A DNA stretch of 64,000 nt from positions 52,588,453 to 52,652,452 of the forward strand of contig ML677326.1 of the NCBI GenBank assembly GCA_007922305.1, given 5' to 3'. The stretch's first letter is position 1; each line of letters begins with the position of its first letter. The notes beneath the pieces are model-generated. The model was not told the origin of the DNA and did no database searches. It worked only from the letters and a program-made list of their open reading frames with translations. Shown piece by piece: positions 21,284-34,854 of the stretch. The position numbers and the translations under genes were made by a program. This DNA is from Dermatemys mawii (lineage: Eukaryota; Chordata; Testudines; Dermatemydidae).

Positions 21284-22084
21284 CACAGGTTGCTCACAGT
21301 ATTAGTATTGTGACAAGCTCTAGTTCATCTCTAAATCAGTGTTTAAATCCGGCTAGGTTATTAGTGACTAAATGGCCTCTAAAATATGTTGTTGATCTTG
21401 CAAATTTATAATGGAAAAGGGTGTCCCTAACAAAATTAAATATCTGAGTTATCTCTGTTTGTTAGAGCTTGTTGGGAATTCTTTTCCTAAATATTTTTTG
21501 GACAGAGTGCAGTTTCTGCAAAAATAAAATTTTCCAAGGGAAACTGTTCATTTTTCTGGAAATTTTCCATTTTCACATTTCTCTTTGTAAAATCAAAACG
21601 AAACATTTCATTTTTATTCAGCTTGACCTGCCCAAAACCATTCTCGTTTCAGGTCAGTTCAAGGTTAATCTGTGTCTGGGTGAGCTGAGAGCCTGTACTG
21701 CTTCTGTCCATTATTTACTTTATAAGGATAAACGTAGGATTCATTTTCTAGTGCTGCCCATCTTACATGTTTCACTAGCACTAAAGTTTTTATCCAGCTA
21801 AGCCCTTCAGTTAATGCTCAACTCCAAGCAGACAAGTAGTATCACTAACCATAGCAGGGCTCTAACTCAAAATTTAAGCATATAAAAGAACTGATGTCAA
21901 AAACTGAAGAGAAATATATCTCTTGACGTGTTAAATTTGAGAATTGGTACTAAAGCAGCACATCTCCATAAAGGGGGAATATGAAAAGGTATTTGATAAT
22001 CTAATTAAAAAAACATAGTAAACATAACAGGGCTGATTCTCACTACAAAGTGGGTGTTTGACATGACCTTCTGGGTAAGTCTTG
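21284..22084. other. Mostly unassigned; AT-rich palindromic repeat at about 21475-21660
   Basis: 21475-21660 carries alternating gaaatttt/aaaatttc-type words (tttctggaaattttccatttt) of the same AT-rich family as 29690-29945 and 58725-59010. The rest is unassigned. Confidence 0.45.
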
Positions 22085-22330
22085 GGTCTGGAGATCTGGG
22101 CTCAGTTCCTGGCTTTGCCATAGACTTTGTACATACTCTTGGACAAATCATTTAATCTCACTGTGCCTCATTCCTTTCAAATTCTCCCTCCGTTTGTCTG
22201 TTTTTGACTATTTTTTGTAAGCCCTTTGAGGCGGAGTTCCATCTCTTTCTATATGTGTGCACGATGGGATTCTGATCTCAGTTCAGGGCTGCAGGTGCTC
22301 TTATAATACATTTGTAAATACAGAGTAAAA
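22085..22330 (+). mobile_element. MIR-like SINE with L2-type tail
   Basis: ggctcagttcctggctttgcc, ttggacaaatcatttaatctc and ctgtgcctcattcc follow the MIR core order. Then come aagccctttgaggcgg and a tataatacatttgtaaat end shared with L2 tails. Old and diverged; no A or B box was judged intact. Confidence 0.6.
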
Positions 22331-22592
22331 TCCTGGCTCCATTGTGGTCAGTGAGAGTCCTACTACTGACTAAAGTGAACTTGAGAGTTTACCTATTACA
22401 TATTGGAAATAGTATTTTGGATTCAAATAATGATTAGAAATGGTGCAAGGTAGTGGAGAATCAGGCCCAACTTTTTTTCCACCCAGTTTAAAATTGTTTT
22501 CACTTTTGAAATATTCACTATAAACTGAATTTTGTACATCTGCAAGTTATAAACACAATGCATGCAAACTGTAATATTCAATACGCAATACA

Positions 22593-23375
22593 TAGGGCCC
22601 TACCAAATTCACAGCCATGAAAAATGCATCATGGACCATGAAATCCCCCCTCCCCCGTGTGATATCTGGTCTTTTTTAATGCTTTTACCCTATACTACAC
22701 AGATATCATGGGAGGAACCATCATTTCTCAAATGGGGGGGTCCTGTCCCAAAAGGGCATTGCCAAGGTGGGGTCATGAGGTTATTTTAGGGGATGTCAGG
22801 TTATTTTAGGGGAGGTCATGTTATTGCCACCCTTATTTCTGCTCTGCCTTCACAGTTGGGCAGCCAGGGAGTGATGGCTGTTGACCAGGTGCCCAGTTCT
22901 GAAGCCAGTGCCCTGCCAGCAGCAGTAAGCATGCCACCCTTACTTCTGTGCTGCTGCCTTCAGAGATGGCTGGCCCAAGAGCAGCGTCTGTTGACGGTAT
23001 GCCCAGCTCTGAAGCCAGCAGCAGCACAGACGTATGGATGGCAGTACATACCATGCCATAATTTCTGCTGCGCTGCTGCTGACAACGGCACTGCCTTCAG
23101 AGCTGGGCTCCCACCCAGCAGTCACCACTTTCCAGCTGCGCAGCTCTGAAGGTAGCTCTGTGACCAGCAACAGTGCAGAAGTAATGGTAACAGCACCGCA
23201 ACACCCCTACAATAACTGTGTGGTCCTCCCAAAACTCCTTTTTTGGTCAGGACCCCTACAATTACAACACTGTGAAATTTCAAATTTAAATAGCTGAAAT
23301 CATGGAATTTATTATTTTTTAAACCCTATGACCGTGAAATTGACCAAAATGGACCATGAATTTGCTAGGGCTCTA
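22593..23375. mobile_element. TIR element with internal tandem units
   Basis: Ends tagggccctaccaaattcac (22593) and gaatttgctagggctcta (to 23375) are inverted repeats. Flanking 8-mers gcaataca and ccaatata match at 6/8, in line with a hAT-like 8-bp duplication. The interior (about 22826-23190) holds three degenerate units of roughly 105-130 bp, each with a ccacccttatttctgctct-like start and a cccagctctgaagcc-like centre. The overlapping open frames on both strands here (73-118 codons) reflect the repeat units, not a gene. Confidence 0.8.
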
Positions 23376-23383
23376 CCAATATA

Positions 23384-25190
23384 CTCTGTTTGTGTATTGC
23401 ATAAAGTAATACAGATTGAGCTTGAAAAGTATTTCATTCAATTATTGTTGCATTTTCTTGCAAACCTAACTTCACAATCATTCTTGGATGCTGAACATGT
23501 TATTCAGAGGTAAAGAAGTCACAGGAACAGCTAACTGTATGACTTTGCCTCTTGGTATAAAACAGGAATTATAATGCATACAGTATTTATCACAATGTAT
23601 AAAAATCATGCACTCCAGTTTTGAAAGATGGTAGAAAGGAAGGCTTCCGCCAAGAAAGCAATGATAGATGTAGCCCTACAACGGCACAGATCCCAAGGTC
23701 AAGCCACCAGATGTGGGTTATATGATTAAACGAAGAATACTGTGAGGAAAGATGTCCAGTGTGATCGCTGCATATTCAGTGCAAAATAAAATGTGAACAA
23801 ATCAATTGTTTTGGCAGGCGTGGAACTATGAAGTGTTAACTTCAGAGATATACATGTTGGAGGAGAATATTTTTTACAGTCTGCTTGATCTGAAATGAGT
23901 GAATTCAAAACAAATGCCAATCTTTGATGAAATGCTGTATACACTCAAAATTCTGAGGATCACAGAGCTGATTTTTCTGTAACGTGCCTAGTATTTATTT
24001 AAATTGTATGTGAATACAATTTCTGTTTTCTAGCAGCAGAATACAGTTGAAAATGAGGGATAAACTATAACAGGAGAAGTCTTTTGCCAAGTAACCCGTT
24101 CCCTGTAATCCTAGGGTTAGATGGAGCCAAGAAGGAAACATTTATATCTCCTGTTTATAAAGAATAAAATCAATATTTTGTGAAAAATGACCAAAAATAG
24201 TCAAAAGCTTGATTATATTAATCTGTCAGCTGTGTTTCTGCCTCACTTTCTTTTCCTTTTCAGTTCAATTTCCTATATAGTTACATTGTATTTGAGAGAT
24301 TTCTAAACTAGTTAACATATTGCAATTGGACAAACAGTCATGACTTTAGCAATCTCACTTTAGACAAATTAGTGTCTGGTTTCCTGCAACAAGCTGATAG
24401 AATATTTGTATATGATGCTAATTAAACTATTTTATGAATGTGCACATGAGGCACAGAATTAACCAGAGCGAATCTTGTAGGGTAAAATTCACTCTGTGCA
24501 GAGGGCCAGCACAGATCTTATGAAATACTTAAGTCATATTCAAGCTCTATTTTGATGGCATAAATAGATCTTAGGTGCTATTTTGGCCTTGCACTGGCAT
24601 TCTGCGGTGGGTAAATTTCATCCATACTGTATAGAGTTTTTAAATGAAATTGAGTGCATACACCATAATGTAGTTGAAGAATTTACTATACTGTCACATG
24701 CCACTGGAGAGGACAGGAAGCTATACTCTCTGGATGTCAATCGATCCTTAGCATTCTAACTGCAGAGGACAAAACCATTGAGGAAATCTCCTAAACTGTT
24801 TGTCTCCTTTGCTGAATGCATGTGAGGGAAGCAATCTCCTCAGGGAGACTTTCCAAATGGATGTCAGGTTGCATCCTGCTTTCTAATGAGTTAACAATAA
24901 CCCCTCCCCTATAAAGTCTGAGGGCCCAGTCGACCAGAGCCCAGGTTACATCAGTAGTTTCACTTTACGATGTCCCTCCTCCACGGGTCTGTAAAGTGGC
25001 AACATGGGGCCCTGAACACACTTTTATGAGATATTATGCTGTAGTACAAACTTCTACAACAGCTGCATCCTTCAGAAGAGTTGTGCTCCAGTCTGTGGTT
25101 CCTCACACCTGCCCCTCAGTAATTGTTGCTTGTGATTCACCTTGAGAGAAATACACATAGGGAACATCACCCTAAGAAGAACACATGGTT
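23384..25190. other. Unassigned sequence
   Basis: No gene recognised. At about 24250 a pyrimidine-rich acceptor-like site (tttcttttccttttcag) leads into a short frame that stops after 15 codons without a donor, so no exon is called. Confidence 0.45.
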
Positions 25191-25497
25191 GGTTACTTTG
25201 CACAGTAACCCCAGTTCTTCGGTGTGTAGTACCTGTGTGTATTCCATTACCCACCTTCCTTTTCCACTGCTGCAGATCTTTCTGAAAGTAATTTATGGAT
25301 GAGAAGGAACTGGTGACATGGTCTGCACTGCCTTTTATCCCCTCAGTTCAGAGCCCAAGGACACACAAGTGGACTAATGGATACTGCTAGTGAATAATCT
25401 GGTCTCAGATGCATGGAGCACATGCACATCTCACATGGAATATACATAGGGATCTCACATCCTGAAGAACTTCAATTACTGTACAAGGTAAATAACC
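25191..25497. mobile_element. Miniature TIR element
   Basis: Left end ggttactttgcacagtaacc and agttcttc; right end gaagaact and attactgtacaaggtaaataacc. The ends are imperfect inverted repeats of about 35 bp enclosing 300 bp of non-coding sequence. I recognise it as a dispersed turtle miniature element; its superfamily is unknown to me. Confidence 0.7.
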
Positions 25498-27169
25498 AGG
25501 CACTTCCTTTTGTGGACCAAACCATAGGAGATCTTTCCATGGAGTGATTCCCTTCTAACACTCCAATCCCCCAATGCCTGTATCATTCAACATTCCACCA
25601 GAAAGCATTTGAGAACCACAGTCATAATTTACGTCAGCCAAAATTTTCAAAAGGCAATGCTCTGGAATCCATATTTAGGTATTACTTCCAAATATATTTG
25701 TGTCTACTCCCCAAAAAACCCTCAGTTAGAAGGACATTATTACAAATGCAAAGTCAAGGACTCAAATGTAGAGCTGTGTGGGAATCTGTGGCAGCCAAAT
25801 ACAGACACCTAAACTCCCCCTCCTGTCTATATAACCCTGGCATTGTACTACTCTCCTTCCTAAGCAGGAAACATTTTGTATATCTCTAAGTGAAGTTCAT
25901 TGTAAAAAATTTCCTTTCATAAGAGTCGTTTCACAATAGCTTATTACTACTAATGAAAGACAATTGAAAGGCAGGGGCAACCCATTACAAAAACATTAGA
26001 CTTTACTACAGTGATTAAAATTATGTAGTTCTCCCCGAATTATAGTACATTTTCCAAAACTGAGCTAAATTTCACATTCAGTACCAAGTGCATTACCACA
26101 AAAAGTTTTAACCATTCAGAATTACATTCCTACTTATTTGCTGGTAACTCAAATACTATAAGGCCTAATCTTGCAATGCTTGCAGAACTGTTCTTGACCA
26201 GAGTTCACTGCATAATCAAGGCCTGACTTCAGCACTCATTAGGTCCAGAGATTTTATATATTTTATCATTTCTTGCTTAGCATAAAGAGATGAAAGCAGT
26301 AACCTATATCAGCAAACACTGGGCTTTCACTGTATCTCATACAGCTCTGATCCGTTTAATTTGAGTCTCCATTTCTTTAGTTCATTCATCACTTTTCACT
26401 CCTCCACCTATGAGGAGACTGAAAGTATTTTGTCTAAATCACCGAAGAATTTAGACTGCAGATCTTGAAGTAGTCTGTCCATTAAAAACTGTTTTGCCTG
26501 CTTTTGCTGCCTTGTTTTGGCAATACATTGCATACGGGTGTAGGCCAAATTTTCAAGTGGCTATTGATTTTGGGTACCCAACTTGAAAGACCTTCATGGG
26601 GCACAATTTTCACAGGAAGGTGCACATCACAATCACTAATCACTCTAAAATTTTGGCTATAAGTACTCTTCGGCATTTGATTACAAACCTATTGGCCATT
26701 TACTAAAATGATCACTTAATCATATAAAATGGAATGTTGTCAGAGAAAGGTGAGTAAGTAGCACAACAGTAGCAAAAAGAGAAGGAGTAGACAATATTGA
26801 TGTCACTTTTTGTGGATTGACAATTGTATTTTGGACTTTGCACTTAAAAATGAGTTCAGAAAGTTTGTGGGTAAATCTGCTTGATAAATTGTACAGTGTG
26901 GCTCAGAAACTCTCAAGATTGGGCCATATCTGTGATATTCTCTATACTTACAATAAGGTAAAGGGAATCTAATGCTAGTATTTTCTTTTGAAAGGCAAAA
27001 TATCATGATTTTAATGGTTCAAGCTGTCAAAAGAGCAGCAATGGTAGCTATAGTACTTGTAGGCCAGACATACACTAAGGAAGACACACAGGAGATTAAT
27101 AGTACGTCCCTGCTAATGCTTTCAGAGGCAGCCGTTTGTAAGGAAGAAAGCCAATATGTTTTTTTAATG
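25498..27169. other. Unassigned sequence
   Basis: No gene or named repeat. 26160-26245 carries traces of the cctgatcctgcaa palindromic repeat. Confidence 0.45.
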
Positions 27170-27345
27170 TTGTAGCTTTGTTGGTCAGCGGATATGAGAG
27201 ACAAGTTATGCAAGGTAATATATTTTATTGGGCCAACTTCTGTTGGTAGAAGGGACAAGCTTTTGAGTGTCACAGAGCTCGTCTTCAGGTGAGTCAAAAG
27301 AGTTGTCCCTACCACAAACAGGATTTGGTCCAATAAGTGATATTA
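27170..27345. repeat. Foldback element (ggtaatat...cca type)
   Basis: aggtaatatattttattggg with ccaacttctgttggta is mirrored by ggatttggtccaataagtga and tattacct; the centre holds acaagcttttgagtgtcaca. This is a known dispersed sauropsid palindromic repeat. Confidence 0.7.
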
Positions 27346-27715
27346 CCTTACATACCTGATGTCTTTCAATACATTTTTACACATATTTATGATCCAACAG
27401 CCACTGAGCTACTGTATCCTTCTCCATTTTTTTGTTCTCTGAGGACACAAACTGTATATGTGTAGGAAAATCTTCATAGTTCAAAGCAGTCTTAGATTAT
27501 GTTGCCATTACTCTTGCATATAATTCTAAACTGTTGGATTAGATACACTGGCTCATTCTGATACCAAATAGGAGGTAATCTTTTATGAGAATTACTTGTC
27601 TTTTATCTTGGTGCCTCAATTGCACCTTTAAATAATTGTATACAAAATTTATAGTTAATTACATGAACTGAACATGACCAGACAGAGGATGCATCTACAC
27701 TAGAAAAATTAGCAC
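27346..27715. other. Unassigned, ends in a miniature-element fragment
   Basis: 27690-27715 (gcatctacactagaaaaat) looks like one end of a foldback element into which the adjoining LTR inserted. Confidence 0.4.
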
Positions 27716-27719
27716 CTAT

Positions 27720-28484
27720 TGTGATGGAGAGAGACTAGAAGGATATAGGAGAGTGGTGGGAGGCAGGTATGTCAGCCTCAGGATGAGCAGGTCCCTGTTC
27801 CCTGGATATCCAAACAAAGGCTACTCCAGGCAGACCAAGACGCCTGATGGCAGTTAACCAGTTAAGGTCATTAGTCTAATGCCGGCACCTAACCCCAATT
27901 AACTGACAAAAAGAGTCAGTTAAGACTATTAGGCTAATGGAGGCAGCTGGACCAATCAAGGTCTCACTAATACTGCTTAAAAGCTCTCTTTTCCAATTCC
28001 CTCGAGGGAGCCCAGATGAAAGGAGTTGGAGGAGAGGAAGCATGGCGGTATCCTGAGATAAAGATGAAGCTAGGAAAAGGGGACCATGGGGAAGCGGTCC
28101 AGGGAAGCAAAGCAGTATCAGTGGTGAAGAGAGAGCCCCAGCAGCTGCTACCATTATGGTCCTGGGCTGGAACCGGGAATAGAAGGTGGGCCTGGGTTCC
28201 CCCCTCTCCTACTCTACAGAGATCCCTTTGAGAGGAGAAATACGAGTCGGTCCAGTCAGGAAGCTGAACTGCACCCACTGAGGTCTACAGAGCAACAGAG
28301 ACTGTGGGGTATCTCCCCTTCCCATCTCCCATACTGGCCGGTGATGAAAGTAACTCAATAGGCTGTGACCCTTGCCGCTATTTTGAAAAAAGGAGATCAC
28401 AATGGGGCCTTATAGAGTTTCTGAGGACACTTAATCTGCCCTGAAGTGTGGGACTCACCAACACAGACTCGGAACTTTGTCACA
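27720..28484 (+). mobile_element. Solo LTR of an endogenous retrovirus-like element
   Basis: Starts tgtgatggag and ends actttgtcaca, with perfect 4-bp flanking duplications ctat (27716-27719 and 28485-28488). It is homologous, at the start (agaaggatataggagagtg, ggcaggtat, ccaaacaaaggctactcc) and at the end (gtttctgaggac, aatctgcc), to the shorter LTR at 41955-42367. No gag, pol or env sequence adjoins. Four-base duplications are usual for gammaretrovirus-like (class I) elements; orientation is inferred from a ctgcttaaaagctc TATA-like site near 27970. The open frames inside are chance. Confidence 0.8.
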
Positions 28485-28488
28485 CTAT

Positions 28489-29689
28489 ATTCTAGCAATG
28501 CTACTGGCACTAAGCTGCTGAAGGTTTCCACGATACAGTCATAAAAATACTAATGCAACTGCACGGTTGTTGCCTATTGTTGTAATATTAAATTTTCTGG
28601 TATAGGTAAGACCACAGTGAACTGCTTTCCCTTATGGGGTCTACTCATCACTTACATATGATGTGTAAAAGCTACAATTAGTACTGACTCTTATCACTTA
28701 ATAATGATTAAATGTATGCTATGGAAGTCTGTACTATACTTGCATAATGACTGCTGTTTAATTACATGATGGATAGTACAATCCTTATGGGACCCTATTC
28801 ATTGACTTTAGTAGGAAACTCCCTTGCTCTAGGATTACTGAAGTAGGGATACCCATAATTTTTTCCATATTCTGAACTTGTGTGCAGATTGCATAGCCTT
28901 TATATTCGCTCTCAAAAAGGTAATTATCCAATCACTGCAGGAATATATCATTGTATTTCTTAGAGTTGAGGAAACTGGGTCAGATCCATAATTCTGTGTG
29001 TACTGCTAGGGCTTGTATAAGGGGATTAACTCTTTGCCAGTTTCTCTTGGCCTTCCCCCACAGTATGAGAGACATTCTGGGGCAAGGCCAGAGCCCAATA
29101 TGGCTGACAGAGGCTATAGGAGGGCTGTGTTACCTACCTTACAGCAGGGCCAGTTCAGACCCTATAACTCCCAGAACTGGAGTGGTGTAAAAATAACAAA
29201 ATTCCACCTTGTTCCCATCCCCAGATGCATTAGAGTGTTACTTCTGCACATCTGTGGATCTAGCCCCATAAATTTAAATAAATAATTTGCTCTATTAATT
29301 CAACCACTTTTCTAGTTTGTAAAGGCTTCATGGGCATTTTTACTATTTTATATTGAGTGTTTATTCAAAATTATTCACCAATTTCTTCTCACAATTCTTA
29401 TTCTTATATTAATAATTATTTGTGAGCAGTTCATTGTGAATATTTGGGTATTTTAAATCAAGCTAGTTTGTACTGATTGGATGTGCAGGTCACATGGTAT
29501 GTTTCTGTTCTCTGAGTGGATGAGCATAACTCATAGACTCAGAGGTCCAGCATGAATATTCCTGTTTACAAGTTCATAATTAGACCTAGTTTTAAATTTT
29601 CTGACTAAACATTTTTTTTTCATTGAACAATACCTATGTGAAAATCAAACCTGCCTATGGAAAAGGATTGGCTTTGATGTTTGTTTGTT
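28489..29689. other. Unassigned sequence
   Basis: No gene or repeat family recognised. Confidence 0.5.
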
Positions 29690-29945
29690 GAGGAGGTTAA
29701 GTGAAAAAGCTTTTGGGGAAAACATTGAAATTGTCAAAATGAAACATTTTGACATTCTCTAAATTAAAAAAAAATCTGTTTTTCCAGTTTGAAATGACTT
29801 TTCATTTCAACATTTAAGCTGTAGTTTTAAAAAATTTAAATGATCAAAATGAAATGTTGATAAATTATTGAAACAAAATGTTTCAAGTGATCCAAACTAA
29901 TTTTTTTTCAGATTTTCTGCTTGCAAAAAATTGAGATTTCAACTT
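29690..29945. repeat. AT-rich palindromic repeat
   Basis: Alternating words such as gaaattgtcaaaatgaaaca, catttcaacattt and caaaatgtttcaag give near-palindromic AT-rich DNA. Related stretches occur at 21475-21660, 38395-38560 and 58725-59010. Confidence 0.6.
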
Positions 29946-31204
29946 TTTGTCCCAACTTGGGATAGGCAATTCTTTTTTGAAATCTTGGGCTGTATTAATA
30001 TACTTATGAAAAAGCCCTCCCAGCAATCTTGTCCCACATCTCTCTGAGAAACCTTTGTGCTTTTAAAATCAGTACATGTACCAAAACAGGAAGACTTTAA
30101 GCAGATTTCTTCTTTGTTGGAATACAAACTTGAGACTTTACCTACAATAACACATCCTCTGGATGGATGTGTAACCAAGTGAAGCAGCAGCTGGATAAAG
30201 TGGAAACTTATGCCTTCCCAATAAATGGAAAGAATTTAAACTGGCATTTGTAAATTATAATGTAGTATCAGGCAGTCTGATAGGTATGATGGAAAACTAA
30301 ATCCAAATATTAGGAGTCCTTATAGGAAGGGAATAATCTGATTCCACAGCTTTCCTGTAGTAAATTATTTCCTCCATATTAGATTTAGAAGTAGATGATA
30401 ACCTCTGAACATGGGAATAAATGCGGCAGGAGTCCTGTCAAAGGGTCAGCTAGAATGAACAAAACAGGAAATACAAATATTGCCACAGCTTTAGATCACA
30501 GAAAGGGATTCTTAGCAGTAGATACCATGGGGAAAAAAGACATTTGACGGAAACGAAATCTTGATTTTCCCAGATCTTAGCCCAACCACCTAGCCCCTCA
30601 GGAGATAGTGGAAGTGAAGAGAGCTTTTCCATAAGACAAATGTGATACTACAATTCTCTGTCTTGCAAATGCCAGAATATGTTATACAATTAAATTCACA
30701 TTCGAGGCATGGGTAGGGCAGAAATGAGACTCAGCTTAATTAAAATCAAAGTGGAAAATGATTCATTCATAGGTTTCTAAGAAAGAAGAATTCTGGAGTA
30801 AAAGCAGGAGTTCAGTTAGAGTTCTCCTTATAAAACTGTGTTGTGGTAAACTGAAATCCTGTCCACTTGCATAGGTTCTGGGTACCAGAGGTAAGGGAAA
30901 TAAAATGCACGCACATCCCAACCATAGGTTAATGAACCTGTGGGCTGGAAGAGTAGCCTCGCCTGCTCCATGACAGTTATGTCAGGTGTTGGAGGCTGCT
31001 GGTTCTATGGCCAATCTCCTAGCCCACCCTTATCCCTATTTTGTTGGTTCTGTGTAGGCTGGTGTCGAGACCTTTTCTGTGACACCTCATCAAGCTGTAG
31101 ATGGATCTGTAAGGTGAGTAGAGGCTACAGAATGGGAGGCTATACTCCCAGAAGTGAACTATACTCACTGATGCTTTTGAAATGTTCTTTGTATAAAAGT
31201 TATG
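29946..31204. other. Unassigned sequence
   Basis: No repeat recognised. 31055-31110 has an acceptor-like and a donor-like (gtgagt) signal around a 56-bp Cys-rich frame; see the rejected list. Confidence 0.4.
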
Positions 31205-32960
31205 TAATAGGAACTGCCACTCTGGATCAGACCCAAGGCCTGTCTAGTCCTATACAGTATCTCTGACAGTGCCCAGTTCCAGATGCTTCAGAGAACTCCC
31301 ACAGTACTCAGATATTGGAAAATCTGCTCTCCCCACCCTCCAATAGTTAGAAATTGGATTAAACCCTGAAACATGTGGCATAATAGCCCTTCCCCAAAAC
31401 TTTATCATATATATAAAACACTTGATATCCATATAAAGATCTGGTCCCTTTCTGGATCTTGCTAAGTGCTTGGATTCAGTTTCCTATGGCAGTCAGTTTC
31501 ACAGTCTAATTACTCAGTTTTTAAATTGCCAACTTTCAGCTTCATTGACTGTTCCCTTCTTTTATGTATGGCTGAAGTTCTTCAGTCCTCTTTGGTCCTG
31601 ACCTAGATAACTTTGTCATCTTCAAAATTTACCATCATTCTAGTCACTCTCTCTTTACAGACATTAATAAATGTTAATATTGGACTTTTTATAGAACCTT
31701 GCAGAATCTGCTTTTAACCTTTTGCCATGAAAATGAATGATTTAATCCTACCCTTTGATTTCAGTGTCTTAGCCATATTTTGATCAATGGTAATTCTTTA
31801 TCTTGCATCCTTTGACTACTTAGCCTCTTGTGTGAGACATTTGTTAAAGTCTTTTTAAAAATCTAGATAAATTAGGACTACTGCTTCTCCTCTATCCACT
31901 ATTTTGTTGAGTGCTCAAAGAATTCTGAGAGATTAGTGTGACACAATTTTGCTTTGTAGCAACAATGCTGATTAGACCTTATCAGATTATGATCTTGCAG
32001 ATGTTTTATTCTTCTATTTTTAATTATAATTTCAACCAATTTCCCAAATACAGATTTTTATAGGTCTGAATCACACCGTGAGGCTTTTGAAAACAAGGCT
32101 GCAATATTTGTTAACCTGTAAACAACCAGAACCACAGCTGTTTTTAATGAGATTATATATTTTTATTAGCATCTCTGCCACTTCATACTTAAGCTCCTTC
32201 AGAACTCTAGGCTTGGTAACTTATTGAATTTTAAATTATTACTTTGCTCCAACACCACTTCATCTGACATCTCAATTTCTGAGAATTTCATTATTATTAG
32301 AAAGAGAAGGTCCAGGGTTGGAATTTTTACAACATTCTTGGAGGTGAAGACTGATGCAAAGAAAGCATTTAGCTTCTCATCAATGCCTTCCCTAATAGCT
32401 CTTTTTAACCCATAGTTATCCAGCAGACCCATTTAGCCTTTCAAAAACTTTCCTCATCTTATATACTTAAAGAATCTCTTGTTTGTTTTTAGACCTTTAG
32501 TCATTTGTTTTTTAAAAATCCATTTTGGCCCTTCTAATATCCCTCTTATGTATTGCCTGTTGTAATTAATGCTGTTTTCCAAATTTTGAAGGATTTTTGT
32601 TTGGCGTGGAAGTCTCTCAAACCTTGCCATATAGGTGTTTTGGTTTATTCTAGGCCTTCCTGATTCTTTTTTAAATCAGTGTGATCCATATAGCTTCAGA
32701 CACTCTACTTAAATAAAGCCAATAATATTATCCATACCACTTCTAACAATTTAACTTCTGTTGCTTTTAACTTTAGGGCATTTTTGACTAACCTTCTCAT
32801 TTTATCGAAATCTTCCCCTGCTAAGGTTTAGTGTAACACTCATGGTTTGGTACCCTACTTTGATACCCTATTTAGGATGTTGAACCTAATAGTTTTGCAT
32901 TGTTGGTGGTCACCTTAATCCTAAATTATAGATGCATATCTTGGTGCTTAGTTCCATCTG
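31205..32960 (-). mobile_element. Old CR1/L3-like LINE, antisense
   Basis: Begins with the reverse of a CR1 3' end (ggaactgccactctggatca) and continues through reverse-transcriptase and linker regions. On the minus strand at about 32432-32330, AIREGIDEKLNAFFASVFTS matches the conserved CR1 linker before the RT domain. Many frameshifts; no intact frame. The unbroken length of about 1.75 kb and heavy divergence suggest an ancient insertion. Confidence 0.78.
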
Positions 32961-34854
32961 TATTAAGAGATTAAAGCCATAATCCTTATAGCTGATAGGT
33001 GTGCTGGTCTTTATGTCTCCTTCCATCCCAATCACCAGAAGTGATATCAGGGAAACAGGGAGTGAAATTCCCCCATCCCTGTAGTTGCTGGTGGTACTTA
33101 ATTGTAGGCGAGAGTAATAATAAGGGATGGTGGTGGAGACCTGTTCTTCCAACTTTCAGTTTCGGGGTAACAACAGTATCTTTGTCCCACCACATCCAAC
33201 TTTTAGCTTTTTGGATGATAGAAAGGGGAAACACTATGCAGTCTAAGACTGCTTCTTGGTGCAGCAGGGCTCAGAACTCCCTTCCCGCTTTCCCAGCCAA
33301 TCATGATTTAGTTATTGAGCTGATGGACTGGGCAGGCAGGCAACAGCAGCAGTTGAGTCTCTTGCCTCTAGGGACTGCTCTGACTCCTTGCTCAGGTCCC
33401 TCCCAGTCTGAACCTCTCCTCCCACTTTGAGTTTGCCAGATGGGTGAAAGGGACAGGAGTTGCATTTGGAGAAAGAGGTGTGGCTGAGAACTGGAAAAGA
33501 TTTGGGATGGTGGAAACATAGAGCAGAGCTGCCAGTGTTTTCTGAATGGAAAGGGCAAAATCAGTTTTAGGGGAAATGGTTTTCAGACATCTAAGAGAAT
33601 ACTCAAACACCATAACTCTTTGACTTTTGTATTTGCAGTACTCCTTTAACTTTTAATAATATTTCTTCCTCAGACCAAAATGGCAGCCATGAGATTCAGC
33701 TCTCTGTTGCATGACAGACTTCTAATGAGCGTGACTGAAGATGTCTGAGAAATAGAGCTAGAGTTATAGTACATAAAGAAAGACTGATAGTAATGCCAAT
33801 AGGGACCAATTACTGTTGGCAATGAAGAAAATTACTCCAATTTTTGTATACATTAATATTTTTCTGAGGTTTAAGGTACACAGTCCAGAGTGATGCTCAC
33901 AACTTTTAGTTTGGCATAAACAGATTTATTTGGATTGGTAACAATTTATTGTGATGTTTGTGGTGAAACTACAGCATATTTTGGGACTGAGAAGCAAGCA
34001 TAAATGAAATAAACATAGTTGCACTTTGCCAAAACTCTAAGAAGTGATACAAGCTTTAAAAGAATTTTGTTCTTCTCAGTACAATAGATCATAATTTTCC
34101 AATAGTGAGTATTTCCTTCCTATTGAAGTCTTGGAAACTTTTAAAAGTGATTGCTTACAGGCAATCTATTTGTAAGATAATCCTATATAAAAATATGGAG
34201 ATTTAGAAATCTGAGTGCATAGTTAGAAAGCTTTATTTTTAATAAAAGCAGTGAGGGGTTCTAAATGAAATGTAAGATGATGGTTTCTGGACAACTTTGG
34301 GAGAGTATATCTAAATATTTTAAAGCAGCATATTGAGTTATTTAAATGTGGAACAATATCTAGTGTACCCATAGACACAATCCTGCCATTTTCTTATTTG
34401 GCTTAGCAATCTTTTTGGCTGGTCAAAACCACACATGCATGTTTGCTTTTCAAAAAGCCAGCTGCCTAGATTTGAACTGTTCAGCAGACACTAAATATTA
34501 AATAAATGTTCAACAATAGTCAGCTGGAACATAACTGGCTGTGGGGTAAGTGGGACAGTTCCCTTTCACCCCCACCAACTTTTCATAGGTCTGTATGCTC
34601 CATTATGTCTTCCCCTTGTTCGGTCCCTGCCCCCTGACTTCACAGGACACAGTACAATACACTCTATCTGCTAACACAACCCCTCCACCACTCCCATTTT
34701 TTTCTGAAATGATGTCCCTGATGGTCAGAATACAAAAATTGTCTATTCATTTGTTGAAGAGTGACTCTGATCCCTATTAATTACACAGAGTCTCCATGTG
34801 AGAACGGGGATTTGCCCACATTGAACTAGTTGCAGGATCAATGCCAGATAAGAA
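32961..34854. other. Unassigned sequence
   Basis: 33000-33620 is more GC-rich with open frames of up to 143 codons on the plus strand (32999-33430) and shorter ones opposite. None shows a motif, and no repeat is recognised. It could be an unidentified retroelement fragment. Confidence 0.4.

Noticed and set aside
22793..23170. Overlapping frames of 73-118 codons on both strands
   Set aside because: They arise from the degenerate tandem units inside a TIR element.
31055..31110. 56-bp Cys-rich exon-like block (WCRDLFCDTSSSCRWICK) with gtgagt donor
   Set aside because: The acceptor is mediocre and the surrounding sequence gives no second exon; probably chance.
32999..33430. 143-codon plus-strand frame
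   Set aside because: No start context, motif or splice signal; an overlapping set of opposite frames suggests composition rather than coding.
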